Assembly: GCA_963931995.1 (NCBI GenBank)
Contig: OZ008371.1
Coordinates: 209,307,493 to 209,371,492 of the forward strand
DNA from: Phaonia tiefii
Taxonomy: Eukaryota; Arthropoda; Insecta; Diptera; Muscidae
Direction of reading: 5' to 3'
Length of the DNA stretch: 64,000 nucleotides
Shown: piece after piece, positions 53,336 to 64,000 of the stretch
How the letters are laid out: every line of letters begins with the position of its first letter
Position numbering within the stretch: position 1 is the first letter of the stretch
The notes under the pieces: generated by a model
Told to the model about the DNA's origin: nothing
What the model saw: only the letters and a program-made list of their open reading frames with translations
Database searches by the model: none
Position numbers and translations under genes: made by a program

Positions 53336-53597
53336 ATGGTTTCCCATTACATCCCATGAAGGGACTGGGGAGAACTTCTCACAATCACTGAGCTGTGCGC
53401 TTTCCAGTTTTCACTCACTGATTGGGACCTACAGTTTTAAACCGATTCCGAACGGTAATTTGAGAAGCTTTTTCATGGCTAGATACTCGATAGTGTCGCC
53501 GTCACTATGCGAGGTGACCGCCGCCGAAAGAAATTTTGAAGGTGGTCAGAGCCGGGTTCGAACCCGCGCACACTAACCATTGCACCACCGACGGCCA
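53336..53597 (-). mobile_element. tRNA-derived SINE copy C, full length
   Basis: Minus strand: head GTGGCCGTCGGTGGTGCAAT ... box B GGGTTCGAACCCGG, body with TTTCGGCGGCGGTCACCTCG and CGACACTATCGAGTATCTAG, tail ACATAATGGGAAACC-like plus A-rich. Best-preserved copy for the promoter boxes, although about 15 bp between box A and box B are missing relative to copy B. Confidence 0.85.
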
Positions 53598-53667
53598 CAC
53601 TCTCTTTTATACATAAATTAAATTTAAATAAATCCGGAAGAGGGAAATTATGTACATAAAAAAAAAT

Positions 53668-53905
53668 AAATGGTTTCCCATTACATCCCGTGAAGGAATT
53701 TGGGAGAGCTTCTCACAACCAGTGAGCTGTGCGCTTTATAGTTTTATACTATACGTCGAAAGGAATTTTAAGGTGGTCGGAGCAGGGATCGAACCCAGGA
53801 TCTACATATTGTTAACTGAAATACAAACGGCATTAACTGAGCAAAAATATCAAAATCGATTTTATGGCTGATTATGATCACAGGTTGTGAGAAGCTCTCC
53901 TGTCC
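53668..53905 (-). mobile_element. SINE copy D, rearranged
   Basis: Repeats the SINE 3' end (GGTTTCCCATTACATCCCGT, GAGCTTCTCACAACCAGTGA), lacks most of the body, and resumes with GGTGGTCGGAGCAGGGATCG (head). Another short piece, ACAGGTTGTGAGAAGCTCTC, follows at 53880. Adjacent to copy C in the same orientation. Confidence 0.65.
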
Positions 53906-55252
53906 TGTGATCGAAGTTAGTGGTTTTGTTAACGATATTTAATAGCACCTTCCTTACAAGAGTGGTTGTTCCTGTGATGACAATATTTTTTTACCTTTTC
54001 TGTAATGTAATGCAAATTTTAGTTAGGACCTTTTGCATTTCAGCTAACGATATGTATGTGATTGCTTTAAAGATAAAATACAGTGCGAAAAATATTTCTA
54101 AATTAATCTGAGCACAAGAAAATTTTGTTTTATGGCGAAATGTTTTTTTTTACCTGCTACCTTTGCAGCAAGTGAATCGTGGGATATTTAAAATTAATAT
54201 CGACAAAATAAAAACCACAACTGTGGAATAACTAATTTTTTTGTATAATCACTAATCCTTCTGCCAAAATTATGTTCGTCATGTCAAACAATAGTAAAAT
54301 CGCTGACATCAATGTGTATGTCACCGTCAAAATTTAAAGGCCTCAAACCAGTGATCGGAGCGTCGCCCAAACTCTCGACTCAACATTTTTTGTATGCCGA
54401 TCAGGTGTCGCAACCAACAGAGAACACAAGAGTTAGATAATCGAAGGGTTAGATAAATCGTTGATCAAAGATGATTTTCAACTCAAAAATTAGGCCTTAG
54501 AGACGATTCTTTGAGTATTTTCTTATCAGAGTTATAACACATAAATTTAGGCCCTGTTCTGATTAAACACTGCGAGATTCAGATATCGAAACAACACCGT
54601 TTTCGCATACTCGACACAAAGAGTTTACATGCATAGACACTGCATCATATAGAGTGCGTGTAGTATTTGTAGCTCGAGCACAACGATGAACGGAGTTCGT
54701 TTATACCTTTTTCTGCACATTTTCGAGTTTCGTCCAAACGCTGCCTGAAACCGACATTTGTAGAAAATAATAATGAAGACTCTACAGTGAATACGTTACG
54801 AACTCTACAAGACTTAAGTGCCAAAAAGTGTTCAGTGAGAAGGGTTTGTAGGTAAACGAATACTGCCAGAAACTCGCGTGTAAATAATAGTGCTAGTTTA
54901 AAACTATTTTCAAACTAAAGGCTCGTACTAAGATCAATATTTCAAATGCAATTTTACAAAAGTCTATCCAAAAAAATTTCTGTGAAATATCGACGAAAAA
55001 ATTCTGTCAGTGTAGTACTAAGTTGTTTCGGTGACAAATCAGCAACATGTATGTATATAACAACATTTTAATGTTTCTGAGAAAATGGTAACGACCAATC
55101 ACATTGAAGGAAGAAACGATCAGTGTTGTCAACTCTCATTCAATTCCTCAACAGTGAAATCAGAGAAAAATATAGTCGTCACCACTGATATGTTGCTGGC
55201 TCATTTGACAGCGTAACAATTTGATGTTGATCAAACTTGTAACCCGAACGAT
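53906..55252. other. intergenic, nothing identified
   Basis: No exon, TIR or array supported. 54340-54750 is less AT-rich but without coding motifs. Confidence 0.35.
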
Positions 55253-55260
55253 ATTATTAC

Positions 55261-56267
55261 CACGGTTGCCACGCTTGGTAATATCCAACCAAAATTGGTA
55301 ACATTTAAACGGCTTGGTAACATGGTAACATTTTACTCATTTTGGTAACCTTTTGAAAAGAAATAATTAGTACAAGAAAAAACAGTTGATTTCAAACTTC
55401 TGTTACAAAATTTGTCGAAATGTGATCTAAAATGTTACTTACAAACAGAAAAGAAAACATGAAGCAGTGGCAACACTGTTTGGGAAAATTGAATTATTAT
55501 GGGCCTAACCAAAATTCGCACTTGGCGTCGTTCGCACTAAATAACCAAATATATTCGTCTCTTTCGCACTAACGAACTCTGTGCTGTTTAAATTAATTTT
55601 TTGCAATCAGTAAACTTCCCAATGGAGACAAGTTCCCGTTCCCCAGAAAAAATATGGTGGAAAAATATTTCAAATGAAATTTTATTTATGATTAAGGCAT
55701 AAATTGTCTTGCCTTCGACCGGTTTTGTTCTGAATTTATTTCCCTATTAACTTAGATTTTTCTCTTAATTTTTTCTTTGAGCAAAATGTTCGCGCGGAGT
55801 TTGATTCGTGATTGATTATAAAAGCGTTATAACGAATTTACATCGCCGTTTATCGCGGCCAGGTTAGCGATAACCTTGTTCTCTAATATTTGCCGTTTAC
55901 ACAACCCAATTTGAGATTAAATTCACATTTCAGTTGACAACTCCGTGCTTAGACAAACTGCGCGTCGACAAAAAATTATCGAAGACGGCGGCACAATAGA
56001 CAAATTAAGTTGTCGGCTATTGGTTTTTCCATTTTGTACAAATTTGGGATTTTTGTGAAATAACTGAACCTTTTTTGTGAAATAACTGAACCTTTAGAAT
56101 TGGATACTGATCTGGCCAGTAGATAACATCTGCTCACAGTTGAGCAGATGTTATATGATTATCTATAATTATTTTAAATAAACATTTAATGTTCTAAATG
56201 TTGGTAACTTTTGGTAACCTTATTGGAAAATTATGGTAATTAAAATATTATACCTGTGGCAACCGTG
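55261..56267. mobile_element. hAT-like element, 1.0 kb, non-autonomous
   Basis: Ends CACGGTTGCCAC (55261) and GTGGCAACCGTG (to 56267) are an exact 12-bp inverted pair; perfect 8-bp target duplication ATTATTAC (55253-55260, 56268-56275). TTGGTAAC/GGTTACC words cluster near both ends. No transposase. Confidence 0.9.
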
Positions 56268-56275
56268 ATTATTAC

Positions 56276-56785
56276 TCGGCGTAAGCCTACCATATTTTTC
56301 TGTTTTTAAGTTTCTTTACACTAAAAATCTCGTTTCCAGAAATTGAGCGACAGTTGACAACATTGATTATATCTTCCTACAATTTGGTTGGTGTTTGAAT
56401 TTTTGTTAGCAATATTATGTTACTGCTATTTCGGATGAACAACATAGTACTGCACGTGTGGAAAAATTTCGTCGATAAGTCACAGACATCTTTTTGTAAC
56501 ATTTCGCGTAAAATATTGATGTTAGTATGGGCGTTAATGGAGGAAAATCATAAAAGTGGTAGTAAAAAAGGCAGATTCAATGTCGTAGTCTTGGAATCGG
56601 AGTCTGGAATATAGGGCTGGAGACAGAGTCCTAAATAGTTCGCGAACTACGACACCAAGTTTAGGATTTTTCTTGAAATCTAAAGTAATCGACAAAAATA
56701 ATTTCTTTAAACCGTTTTTAATTTTTCGCTTACTTTTTTTTAAATAATATAAATATAAAACACACTATGGAAAATAAATGGTAAA
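56276..56785. other. intergenic, nothing identified
   Basis: No supported feature. Confidence 0.3.
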
Positions 56786-57150
56786 GCCCGGTATTCAGTT
56801 TTTCTGAAATTTTCGTTGCCATAAGAAGTACGTTTATAAAAAATAACGAAAATTTCATGAACCGAAAATTTCGCTCACATTTCATTTGCTTGTTACTCTC
56901 TGCGAAAATGTCGTAGGTAAAATCTATTACAGGGTTGTTACGCCAATGTTATTTCGTACGGAAACAATTGTTTGTGACCGGAATTTTGACATTCCGATAA
57001 TTTTAGCAATCAGAAGTAACACCATATGCGTTAAAAATAAAATGGAGCGCATAGAGGAATTATAAATTAAATATTTTCGAGGTAAATCAAAGATAGGTGG
57101 TAACTCTCCGCATATGGCAAGGAAAATTTCATAAAAACTGAATACCGGGC
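56786..57150. mobile_element. MITE with GCCCGGTATTCAG ends
   Basis: GCCCGGTATTCAGTTTTT (56786-56803) is exactly inverted at 57133-57150. 365 bp, no coding capacity; target duplication not resolved. Its 56940-57010 segment resembles 8530-8600. Confidence 0.8.
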
Positions 57151-59774
57151 ATAAGCGAACAACAAGTTCGTTGTTACGCGGCCTCAATTTTATGCGAAAG
57201 TGAGTGCATGACTGTCGTTCGTTTATATCTTCTTGTGAGTTACGCGGTCAGTCTATAAATTAAAATCCAAATTTTATATGGCCCACCCTTTATATCAGTA
57301 TTGACATTTTGAAAATTTGTGGATGTTTGCTACGTCATTTGAAAAAAGTGGTATGTTAATTACCGGTTTCAACTTAAGATCATCGATATCCGTTTCTTAA
57401 ATAATTATTTAATTTTTGATGTCGGAGTCGTAATGTCGTTCTGTCGCTCTATTCGGAGTAGAGTCGAGCCTCTCCAAATGCTTGAGTCGTGCATGTTCAA
57501 AATGCTGTGGTTGGAGAGGAGTCGTGACTTTTCAAAGTGCTGCAATGGAGTGGTGCATTTTCAAACTGCTGGAGTTAGAGTCGTCAAATTTTGGTCAGAT
57601 TTTAACGCCCATGTACCACCCGTGACGAAATTGTTAAGTGGAAAATTAGAAGATGAAAATTAATAAAATTTTCGGAAAATTATTCATAGTGATCTATAGA
57701 CCTGGTCACGAAAATTTTTTTCCAAATTCGACGGCAAATATTAAAACATTTTGTCGATAGCGCTAACAAGTATCCAATAATTTGTATTTTCCCCAAAGTT
57801 TTCCAAATCAAGCTCAAGGCCAAGGGTTTCCCCAAAAAGTTAATTAATAAGTTCAATTTTAATTTTATTCGATATTTCGCCTTTCATCGAAAGGCATCAT
57901 CAGGAATATAAATTGGCAAATAACAACAACTTATTGCTCTCTACCACTTCAACTGTCACCGAACTCTTCACACATCAGTGCAATGTATGAAGAGTTAGGA
58001 GACAGTCGAAGCGGATTTTGAATAAAACTGTATACTTCCAAAGCAAAATGTTCCTGGTTTTTAAGGGGCTTCAATCGTAGAAAAAAATATTTTTAAATTT
58101 TAGGGGTAGAAACTGCATTAAATGAGGCCTTCGTTACAAAATGATGTCGACGTCAGCGACATCTGTAGGACAAATGTAGTACTCGTCGAGACATATACAA
58201 CGATGTATTGTATGTTACGATCGGGTACAAACAAAAAACTACAATAAAAAAAAGATTTTGGCTATTTTTCACGGGCTCGGAAAGAACAATTTTTTTTTAA
58301 TATTAGCCCTCGACTTTGGATTTTTTTATATGGAGGCCGACCCGGTCTAGTGACACTAAACAACACATGTGTTGGCATTCAAATTTAATATTTTGCATAA
58401 AAATACGACACTTGATTGGAACTTGTATAAAATTCCTTAGTTTGGAGACATGTACCAGCTGTTTGTTTGGCCTTTAAATTTTAATTGAATTGTTTCGTTT
58501 TTAGATATTATTTTCCCCCGCTTTATCAAAACCTACCACAATTCTAAAACTATTCCCTTTGCTTGGATTCCTTGTGGTGTTGTGGTAAATAATATGGATT
58601 GTTTTGTTTAAAAATAACTTAAATTATTGAGTTTTTCTTTCTTATATATCTCTCATAAACCTTTGGTTTTAAAACAAAACGTTTTAGAAAAATATTCGTG
58701 ACATTGGATATGTAGGGGGTTGGGCGGAAAGTGGAAGTTGGGGGAGTGTATAAATTATTTTGCTAAAAAATAATTCAGTTTTTTATTGTTTTTCTTTTCA
58801 CATATAAAACAGCGACTATTCTAAATACATTTAAGTTACTTACTTCCTCATTACGAGATTATGAATATCTTGTTGTTGTTTTTTTTTGTGTTGTGTTAAT
58901 TATTTAGTTCCTTAGGATATTCTATGTATAATAGTACGAATAGCAGAACCATGTGCGTTTTCAGTTACCATTTATTTGTTTTTTTTTTAGACGATTACAC
59001 GATTGGAGCAGGGCTATCATTACGGCCTTTTATGGAACAAAATTGACTTGGGTGTGAGTGTAGGTTAGTAGTAGTAGGGTGCAAGACCACTTCAAAAGAT
59101 CCTGTATACATTTTCTTTGGAAACTAAAGTCACTTTTTGTTGTTTTGGTTTTTGTGTTTTTTTTTTTGTTTCGGTCGGCAAAATATAAAATAATTTGTAA
59201 GCAATCTTTGTTGTTATTAATTTGTTTTTCTCTTTTTTTGCATCACATAATTTTGTAGGATTCTTTTTCTTTATTTTTCTTTTCAAAAGCGTTTTTTTCT
59301 TTAAACTAAACAGTAGCAGTACAATTGAAATTTTCGGTTTTCAATTTTCTTCTAAAACAACTTATACTAACGTCTCTAAGCATTTCGTACTTATTTGCTT
59401 TTGTATTTTAATTTCACTCTACTTTTATATATTCACACATAAACATAATAGTATATGATTGTACATAACACATTGTTTAAAGTATTTTTTATCTTTTTTT
59501 TTTCCAAATTTCGTATTTATTATCATTAATTTTTGGGTTACACAGGTTTGCATCCATTGGCCCACTGAGTGTCACAATTATTTACTTATGTACTATTTGT
59601 TGTGCTAATTTGAAAAACTCAGTACCTTTTTTGCAAGTGTATTTGTTGAAGCTCATCAGGAAGAATGTATGGAGGGTTAGGAAGCAAAGACTCGAACCTT
59701 CTTCAAACAAAGTTTTGAAAAAAAATTTCAAAGTAGTTAACTTGGTTTTTAAAAAGAAGTAATTTAAAACGAAA
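57151..59774. other. intergenic, imperfect repeats and T-rich tract
   Basis: 57475-57600 has three or four imperfect ~45-bp units built on TTCAAAxTGCTG and GGAGTCGTG. From 58480 to 59560 the plus strand is T-rich (TTTTTTTTTGTTTCG, TTTTTTTTTTTCC), much like 52380-53200 and 63500-64000; frames within (for example 59092-59458) are composition artefacts. Confidence 0.4.
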
Positions 59775-61060
59775 TTTAATAGACGTCAATTGAAATCTGT
59801 AATCTGTAACACGCCAATTGAAATTTAAACCACATTAATTTAAATGCAAATTACATCAACGGAAATTTAGAAAACATCAATTGCAATTTGAAAACCTAAA
59901 ATTTATATGAAATCGAAAAATGGCTGTTAAATTTCAACTGATATTTTAAGTTTTAATTGATGTCTTTAAAAATGCAATTGATGTCTTCTAAATTTCCATT
60001 GATATCTTTAAAAATTTTATTGGATGTCTCTTACGTTTTAATTGATGTCTTTAAAAATGCAATAGATGTCTTCAATATTTTAATTGTTGTCTTCCAAAAT
60101 TTTAATTGATGGAATTAATATTTAAATTGATGTCTTTTAAATTTTAATTGATGTCTTTTTAATTTCTATTGATGTCTTTTAGATTTCAATTAATGTATTT
60201 TACAATTCTAGTGATGTCTTTGAAATTTCAATGGTGTCTTTTAGATTTCAATTGATGTCTTTTAAAATGCAGTTGATGTCTTCTAAATTTCAATTGATGC
60301 CTTCGAAATGTCAATTGATATTTCTTCAAATTTTAGCTGACGTTTTTTAAATTTCACATAAATTTTTTTATTTAAATTGAAGTACAGTTGAAGAATTTTC
60401 AAATTTCATTGATATTTTTCAAAATTAAATTGATATTTTTTCATAATTATATTCGTATAGTTTTAAATTTCAATTGGAAGTGGTGTAGTTTCTCAAATAA
60501 ACTGTCGTTAGAGTAACTTTCTGACGAAATACAAAAATTAGTTCCATCATCACGTTCGCGGATAACTTTCTAACGAAATAAAAAAATTAGTTCCCCATTA
60601 CATTCCATGAGAGTATTAGTGGTATTAGTGGGAGCTTCTCACCTTCTAAGCCTTCTAAATGTCAATTGATGTTCTTTTAAAATTTTAATTGATGTTTCTT
60701 AAGTTTCAAGTAGAATTTTTTATTTAAATTGAAGTACAATTGAAGAATTTTCAAATTTCATTGATAGTTTTCAAAATTAAATTCATGTTTTTTCAAAATT
60801 ATATTCGTAAAGTTTTGGATTTCAATTGGAAGTGATGTAGTTTCGCGGATAAACTGTCGTTAGAGTAACTTTCTGACGAAACACAAAAATTAGTTCCCCA
60901 TTATATTCCATGAGAGTATTTTCACCTTCTAAATGTCAATTGCTGTTCATTTAAAATTTTAATTGATGTTTCTTAAGTTAAGAATTTTCAAATTTCATTG
61001 ATATTGTTCAAAATTAAATTGATACTAAAAAACCTGATCTGTTAGCTCGTAGAAAAAACT
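59775..61060. repeat. degenerate minisatellite, ~21-24 bp units
   Basis: Built on AATTTCAATTGATGTCTTTT. From 59940 to about 60360 more than a dozen units run on the plus strand; 59780-59930 has the same unit inverted (ACATCAATTGAAATTT). From 60363 a higher-order unit of ~350 bp is repeated (60363-60640 and 60713-60945), each with TTGAAGTACA(G/A)TTGAAG, AACTGTCGTTAGAGTAACTT and a SINE 3'-end piece TTCCCCATTACATTCCATGA. Confidence 0.85.
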
Positions 61061-62336
61061 AAAATCTTCTAATAAATTGATACGTTTAAAAATTATATTC
61101 ATTATATTCTCGGATAACGCGTCGTTAGAATGAATATCTTTCTGCCGAAATAGAAAATTCCATACGTAACCTGACCAACTGGCTGTGACCAAAAAGCGGG
61201 GCACAATGGTAACGAATTTGAATATTTTGGTTTTAAATAAAAAAAATTAAATTAAATACATGTAAGAAAATTTAGTTAATATAAGACTAAATGTATAAAA
61301 TAAACCCTTTTATTTTGTATAATCATCATGTTATTTTAGATTCAAGTTGAGATGAGACACGAAAAAGCCCCCCAAAAAGCGGGAGGGATGAATTCAAATA
61401 TTGCGTGAATTTTCAGGCAGCCTTTACAATTGTTTTCCGTCCAAAAATATTATATTTGCAACTTGAATTTTACAATAATTATAATTGGGTCTGCAATTAA
61501 CTAAATCTTTGTGTGTATTGCCAACTTCTCATGTTCTTTACAATAATAACACACACAAACTATGGCATACGAAGTTGTCTTCCGATTGTTCCGTGTGCCT
61601 GTTTAACCCTAAAGTGCAATTCGGTTTCGGCATCCTGAAACATATTGTAAACGATTCGGAACAAAATTTTCTTGGAATACATTGTCGGTTCAAATTTCTG
61701 TTGTTCAATTAAAAGTTGTGAGCAAGCCACAATCAAAAAGGCGCCCACGCATGAGGGTTAACAAATGTGCATGAGGGTTAACAAATGCATGTTGTTAAAA
61801 TCGTTCGTTAGTTATGTGTATTAGTTTTACAAAGGAAAATGAATGAAGCCGTAGACATAGTTCTTCTGTTGTTGCGCAAACATTTCGAACCCTGGCGAAA
61901 CAGATTCAAAATTATTTTCCCAGGAAAAGGGCTTGTTCCGCTAACTCGACGCAGGGCGATGCAATGTTAGGGCCATGTTTGATTATCAGCGGAAATATGA
62001 CTATTCGCGAAGAGAGAAATGGAATGAAACTTTCTTCCATTCAGAGACACAGCTGATTGAGCTCCTAGCTGCAAATTTGATACAGGATAGAATATCAAGA
62101 AGAATGCGAGATAGGCGAATTGAAAAAATTGATTTTAGCTTTGTTTTATTGACACTAGAACTTTATATGCAATAAATTAAGTTTGATTCGTAGAACACAA
62201 TAATTTTCTTCAATATTTATTTTTATTTCGCCCAAATTCTGAAAGAAAAAACTGGCATAAAAAAACCGTATCGAAGCTGTAGTTAGCCGAGTGACTTTCG
62301 ACGAGAATTTTGTAAATCCACTCTCTCTATATTTTA
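61061..62336. other. intergenic, nothing identified
   Basis: No supported exon. The 66-codon frame at 61975-62175 (charged, MFDYQRKYDYSRREKW) and 75-codon frame at 61485 have no recognised motif. Confidence 0.35.
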
Positions 62337-62720
62337 CATAGAGGAAATTAGAATACAGTATTTTATTCTCTCATCTGACGTTTCATTTCACACTCTTTAT
62401 CGTAGCTTTGTACAAATGGGCGAAATTCGACGAAAATTAACTTACATCAGGTGGAGTTAGAATAATTGTTGACTTAACTTTTCCATGAGTTTTTGGTATA
62501 GAACTGTGAAATGTAGTTTGCTTTTTTTTGTTGACTTGATATACAATTGTGTTGTATTTAATACAACTGTTTTACCATACTACCATGAAATACCGTTGGT
62601 GTTGTCGTGTTGGATGTTTTGGGCTAGTGCATCTATCTGGTATTATTGAACTCATCCACCAGCCAACGTTTACATGCAACCATTATTGAGGGAATAAAGT
62701 TCTCTATTCTATTATAACAC
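62337..62720 (-). repeat. CATAG MITE, copy 7 (decayed)
   Basis: Block order CATAGAGGAAATTAGAATAC, CTCATCTGACGTTTCATTTC, CACTCTTTATCG, AGGTGGAGTTAG and GAAATACCGTTGGTGTTGTC follows copy 5. Right end lost near 62720. Confidence 0.65.
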
Positions 62721-63037
62721 TATTTCTGTTAACAGAGATATAGAGCTTGACTAATAAAATTAAAAAGTATCAATGAAAAGGAGGATTAAATAACAATCAT
62801 TCCTGTTGAAAATCATCCCTGTTGAAAAATCATCCCTGTTGAGTTCATCGATTAAAGTATACAAAAATTCAAATATATTTTTGATGCGGTGTTTATTTTG
62901 TAAAGTTGTGTTTATTTTACAAAAAAAGGACTAATCCATTTTTATGTGTTTGCAACGAATTGATTTTTTGTCCTTTCATTCATACAGCTGCTTAAATTAG
63001 TTTTCTATAAATGTAGCCCTATAGTACTCCTCATGAG
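62721..63037. other. intergenic, nothing identified
   Basis: Short direct repeat AATCATCCCTGTTGA at 62809 and 62827. Nothing else supported. Confidence 0.35.
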
Positions 63038-63462
63038 CTAGATTAATACTTATAGTAGATCTACTAGTTCTCCCACCAAATTTTTGTCATTTGGCCTGGT
63101 GTGATATTTACGTTTGATGTTGAAAATAATTGCTTTACTAATACGAGATAGAGGCAATAGTTCAAAACAACTAACAAAATAACAACAACGGCATTTCGTT
63201 TTGTGTGTTAAAATTATTGTGTTAAATACAACACAAATGTATGCTAACAATAACAGTCAATAAAAAAGTTTAAAACACATTTAAATTCCACAGTTTTTCA
63301 CCAAAATGGCATGAAAAATTAAAGCAAAAAGTTATTGCAATTCCACCTGGTGTATGTCACTTTTCGTCAACCATCTCTCTATCACACCGACCGCATAACG
63401 AAGAGTGTGAAAGGAAACGTCAGATGAGCCAAATATTCTCTCTAGTCTGAGATTACTCTATG
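63038..63462 (+). mobile_element. CATAG MITE, copy 6
   Basis: Runs (C)TAGATTAATACTTATAGTAG to CAGACTAGAG-complement and GAGATTACTCTATG at 63462. Nearly identical to copy 5 in reverse. The left terminal bases are damaged and flanks TCATGAGC / ATCAAGAA agree poorly, so the target duplication has decayed. Confidence 0.85.
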
Positions 63463-64000
63463 ATCAAGAAGGTCTTCCAACATTTTTAATAGTTTTAATA
63501 GTAGTATTTTTAAAATCGGTTAATAAAAAACATATAGTACTGCGATTGTCAAATTAAGCGGGTCAAAGTTAATACGAAAAATATTGTGGCACCCAGGAGC
63601 ACAGGGTGTTCCTTTTATACTATGTAAAGCAGTGTTTTTGTGTGTGCATTTTTCATATGTATGTGTATATAAATTTCCTAAACTAATTGTATTTCCTTTT
63701 TTTTTAATTAATTGTATACATTTTTTTTCTTGTTGAATGTGTAAAGCGAACACCTACTAGTTGTTTAAGTTATATTTTAATTGTTATTAGCATTTTTTTA
63801 GTTTTCTTTGTTGTTTTGTTTCATAAATATATAATACCTATAAATATGTATAGTTTTGGTATAATATGTATATGTATAATTTTTATATATATATATGAGT
63901 TATGTGTATATAGTTTCATTTTCCAATTGGTTTCTTATTATATTTTTTTTTTATTACATATACATATATGTATATATATATATATAGTATAATATGTAAA
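63463..64000. other. T-rich and (TA)n sequence
   Basis: TTTTTTTTTAATTAATTG, then long TATATGTATATG and (TA)n runs to the window end. No exon seen. Confidence 0.4.

Noticed and set aside
59092..59458. Lysine-rich and phenylalanine-rich frames on opposite strands
   Set aside because: Direct consequence of a T-rich tract; no coding signature.
59775..60360. CRISPR-like array
   Set aside because: Units are tandem without distinct spacers, degenerate, and the window is eukaryotic.
1..64000. A novel defence or biosynthetic gene system
   Set aside because: Only three host genes, all of known type, and transposon genes are readable; novelty here is in transposon structure, not in a new gene cluster.

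Overview
The window looks like nuclear DNA of a higher (brachyceran) fly, most likely a calyptrate such as a muscid or blow fly. The evidence is AT-rich sequence with short ATGT/TATA runs, short 55-66 nt introns, and three host genes whose proteins read as close Drosophila orthologues. Species cannot be named from sequence alone. I see no bacterial, phage, CRISPR, tRNA or rRNA genes.

Host genes occupy little of the window and sit near its middle. A first coding exon of a Vps13-type lipid-transfer gene lies on the minus strand (32217-32316). boca, the ER chaperone for LDL-receptor-family proteins, lies head to head with it on the plus strand (41861-42458, two exons). Rpe, ribulose-phosphate 3-epimerase of the pentose phosphate pathway, follows on the plus strand (44326-45060, two exons). 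No further Vps13 exon was recognised in the 32 kb to the left, so its first intron appears to be very long and packed with transposons.

Most of the rest is transposable-element debris, much of it nested, with many insertions datable by intact target-site duplications (TSDs). From left to right: a foldback element inside a tRNA-derived SINE (0.3-1.5 kb); copies of a MITE family with CATAG ends and 8-bp TSDs (4.3, 18.4, 25.2, 50.9, 51.8 and 63.0 kb, plus decayed ones); four relics of DD41D mariner-like transposase (7.4, 9.4, 21.4, 23.8 kb); a TIR element with GCCCAAAA motifs (11 kb); a pogo-like MITE (15 kb); a nearly complete Tc1-like DD34E element with IR/DR ends (16.1-17.7 kb); two decayed Tc1-like relics (19-20.4 kb); a retrotransposon RNase H relic split by a hAT-like element (20.8-22.4 kb); a second hAT-like element carrying a CATGG MITE (29.7-31.9 kb).

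Between Vps13 and boca lies an 8.1-kb composite (33400-41545). Its outer part is a foldback element with long inverted arms. Inside it are a 284-bp MITE with the exact end layout of piggyBac, a GGAGC-rich duplication, and a 4.6-kb jockey-like non-LTR retrotransposon bounded by a 12-bp TSD. Right of Rpe there is a three-level nest of hairpin and CATAG elements (45.4-46.1 kb), a long-TIR Tc1-like element split by a 1.2-kb insertion with an 8-bp TSD (46.8-49.5 kb), a reverse-transcriptase relic interrupted by MITEs (50.7-52.2 kb), SINEs (53.3-53.9 kb), a hAT-like element (55.3-56.3 kb), T-rich stretches and a degenerate minisatellite (59.8-61.1 kb).
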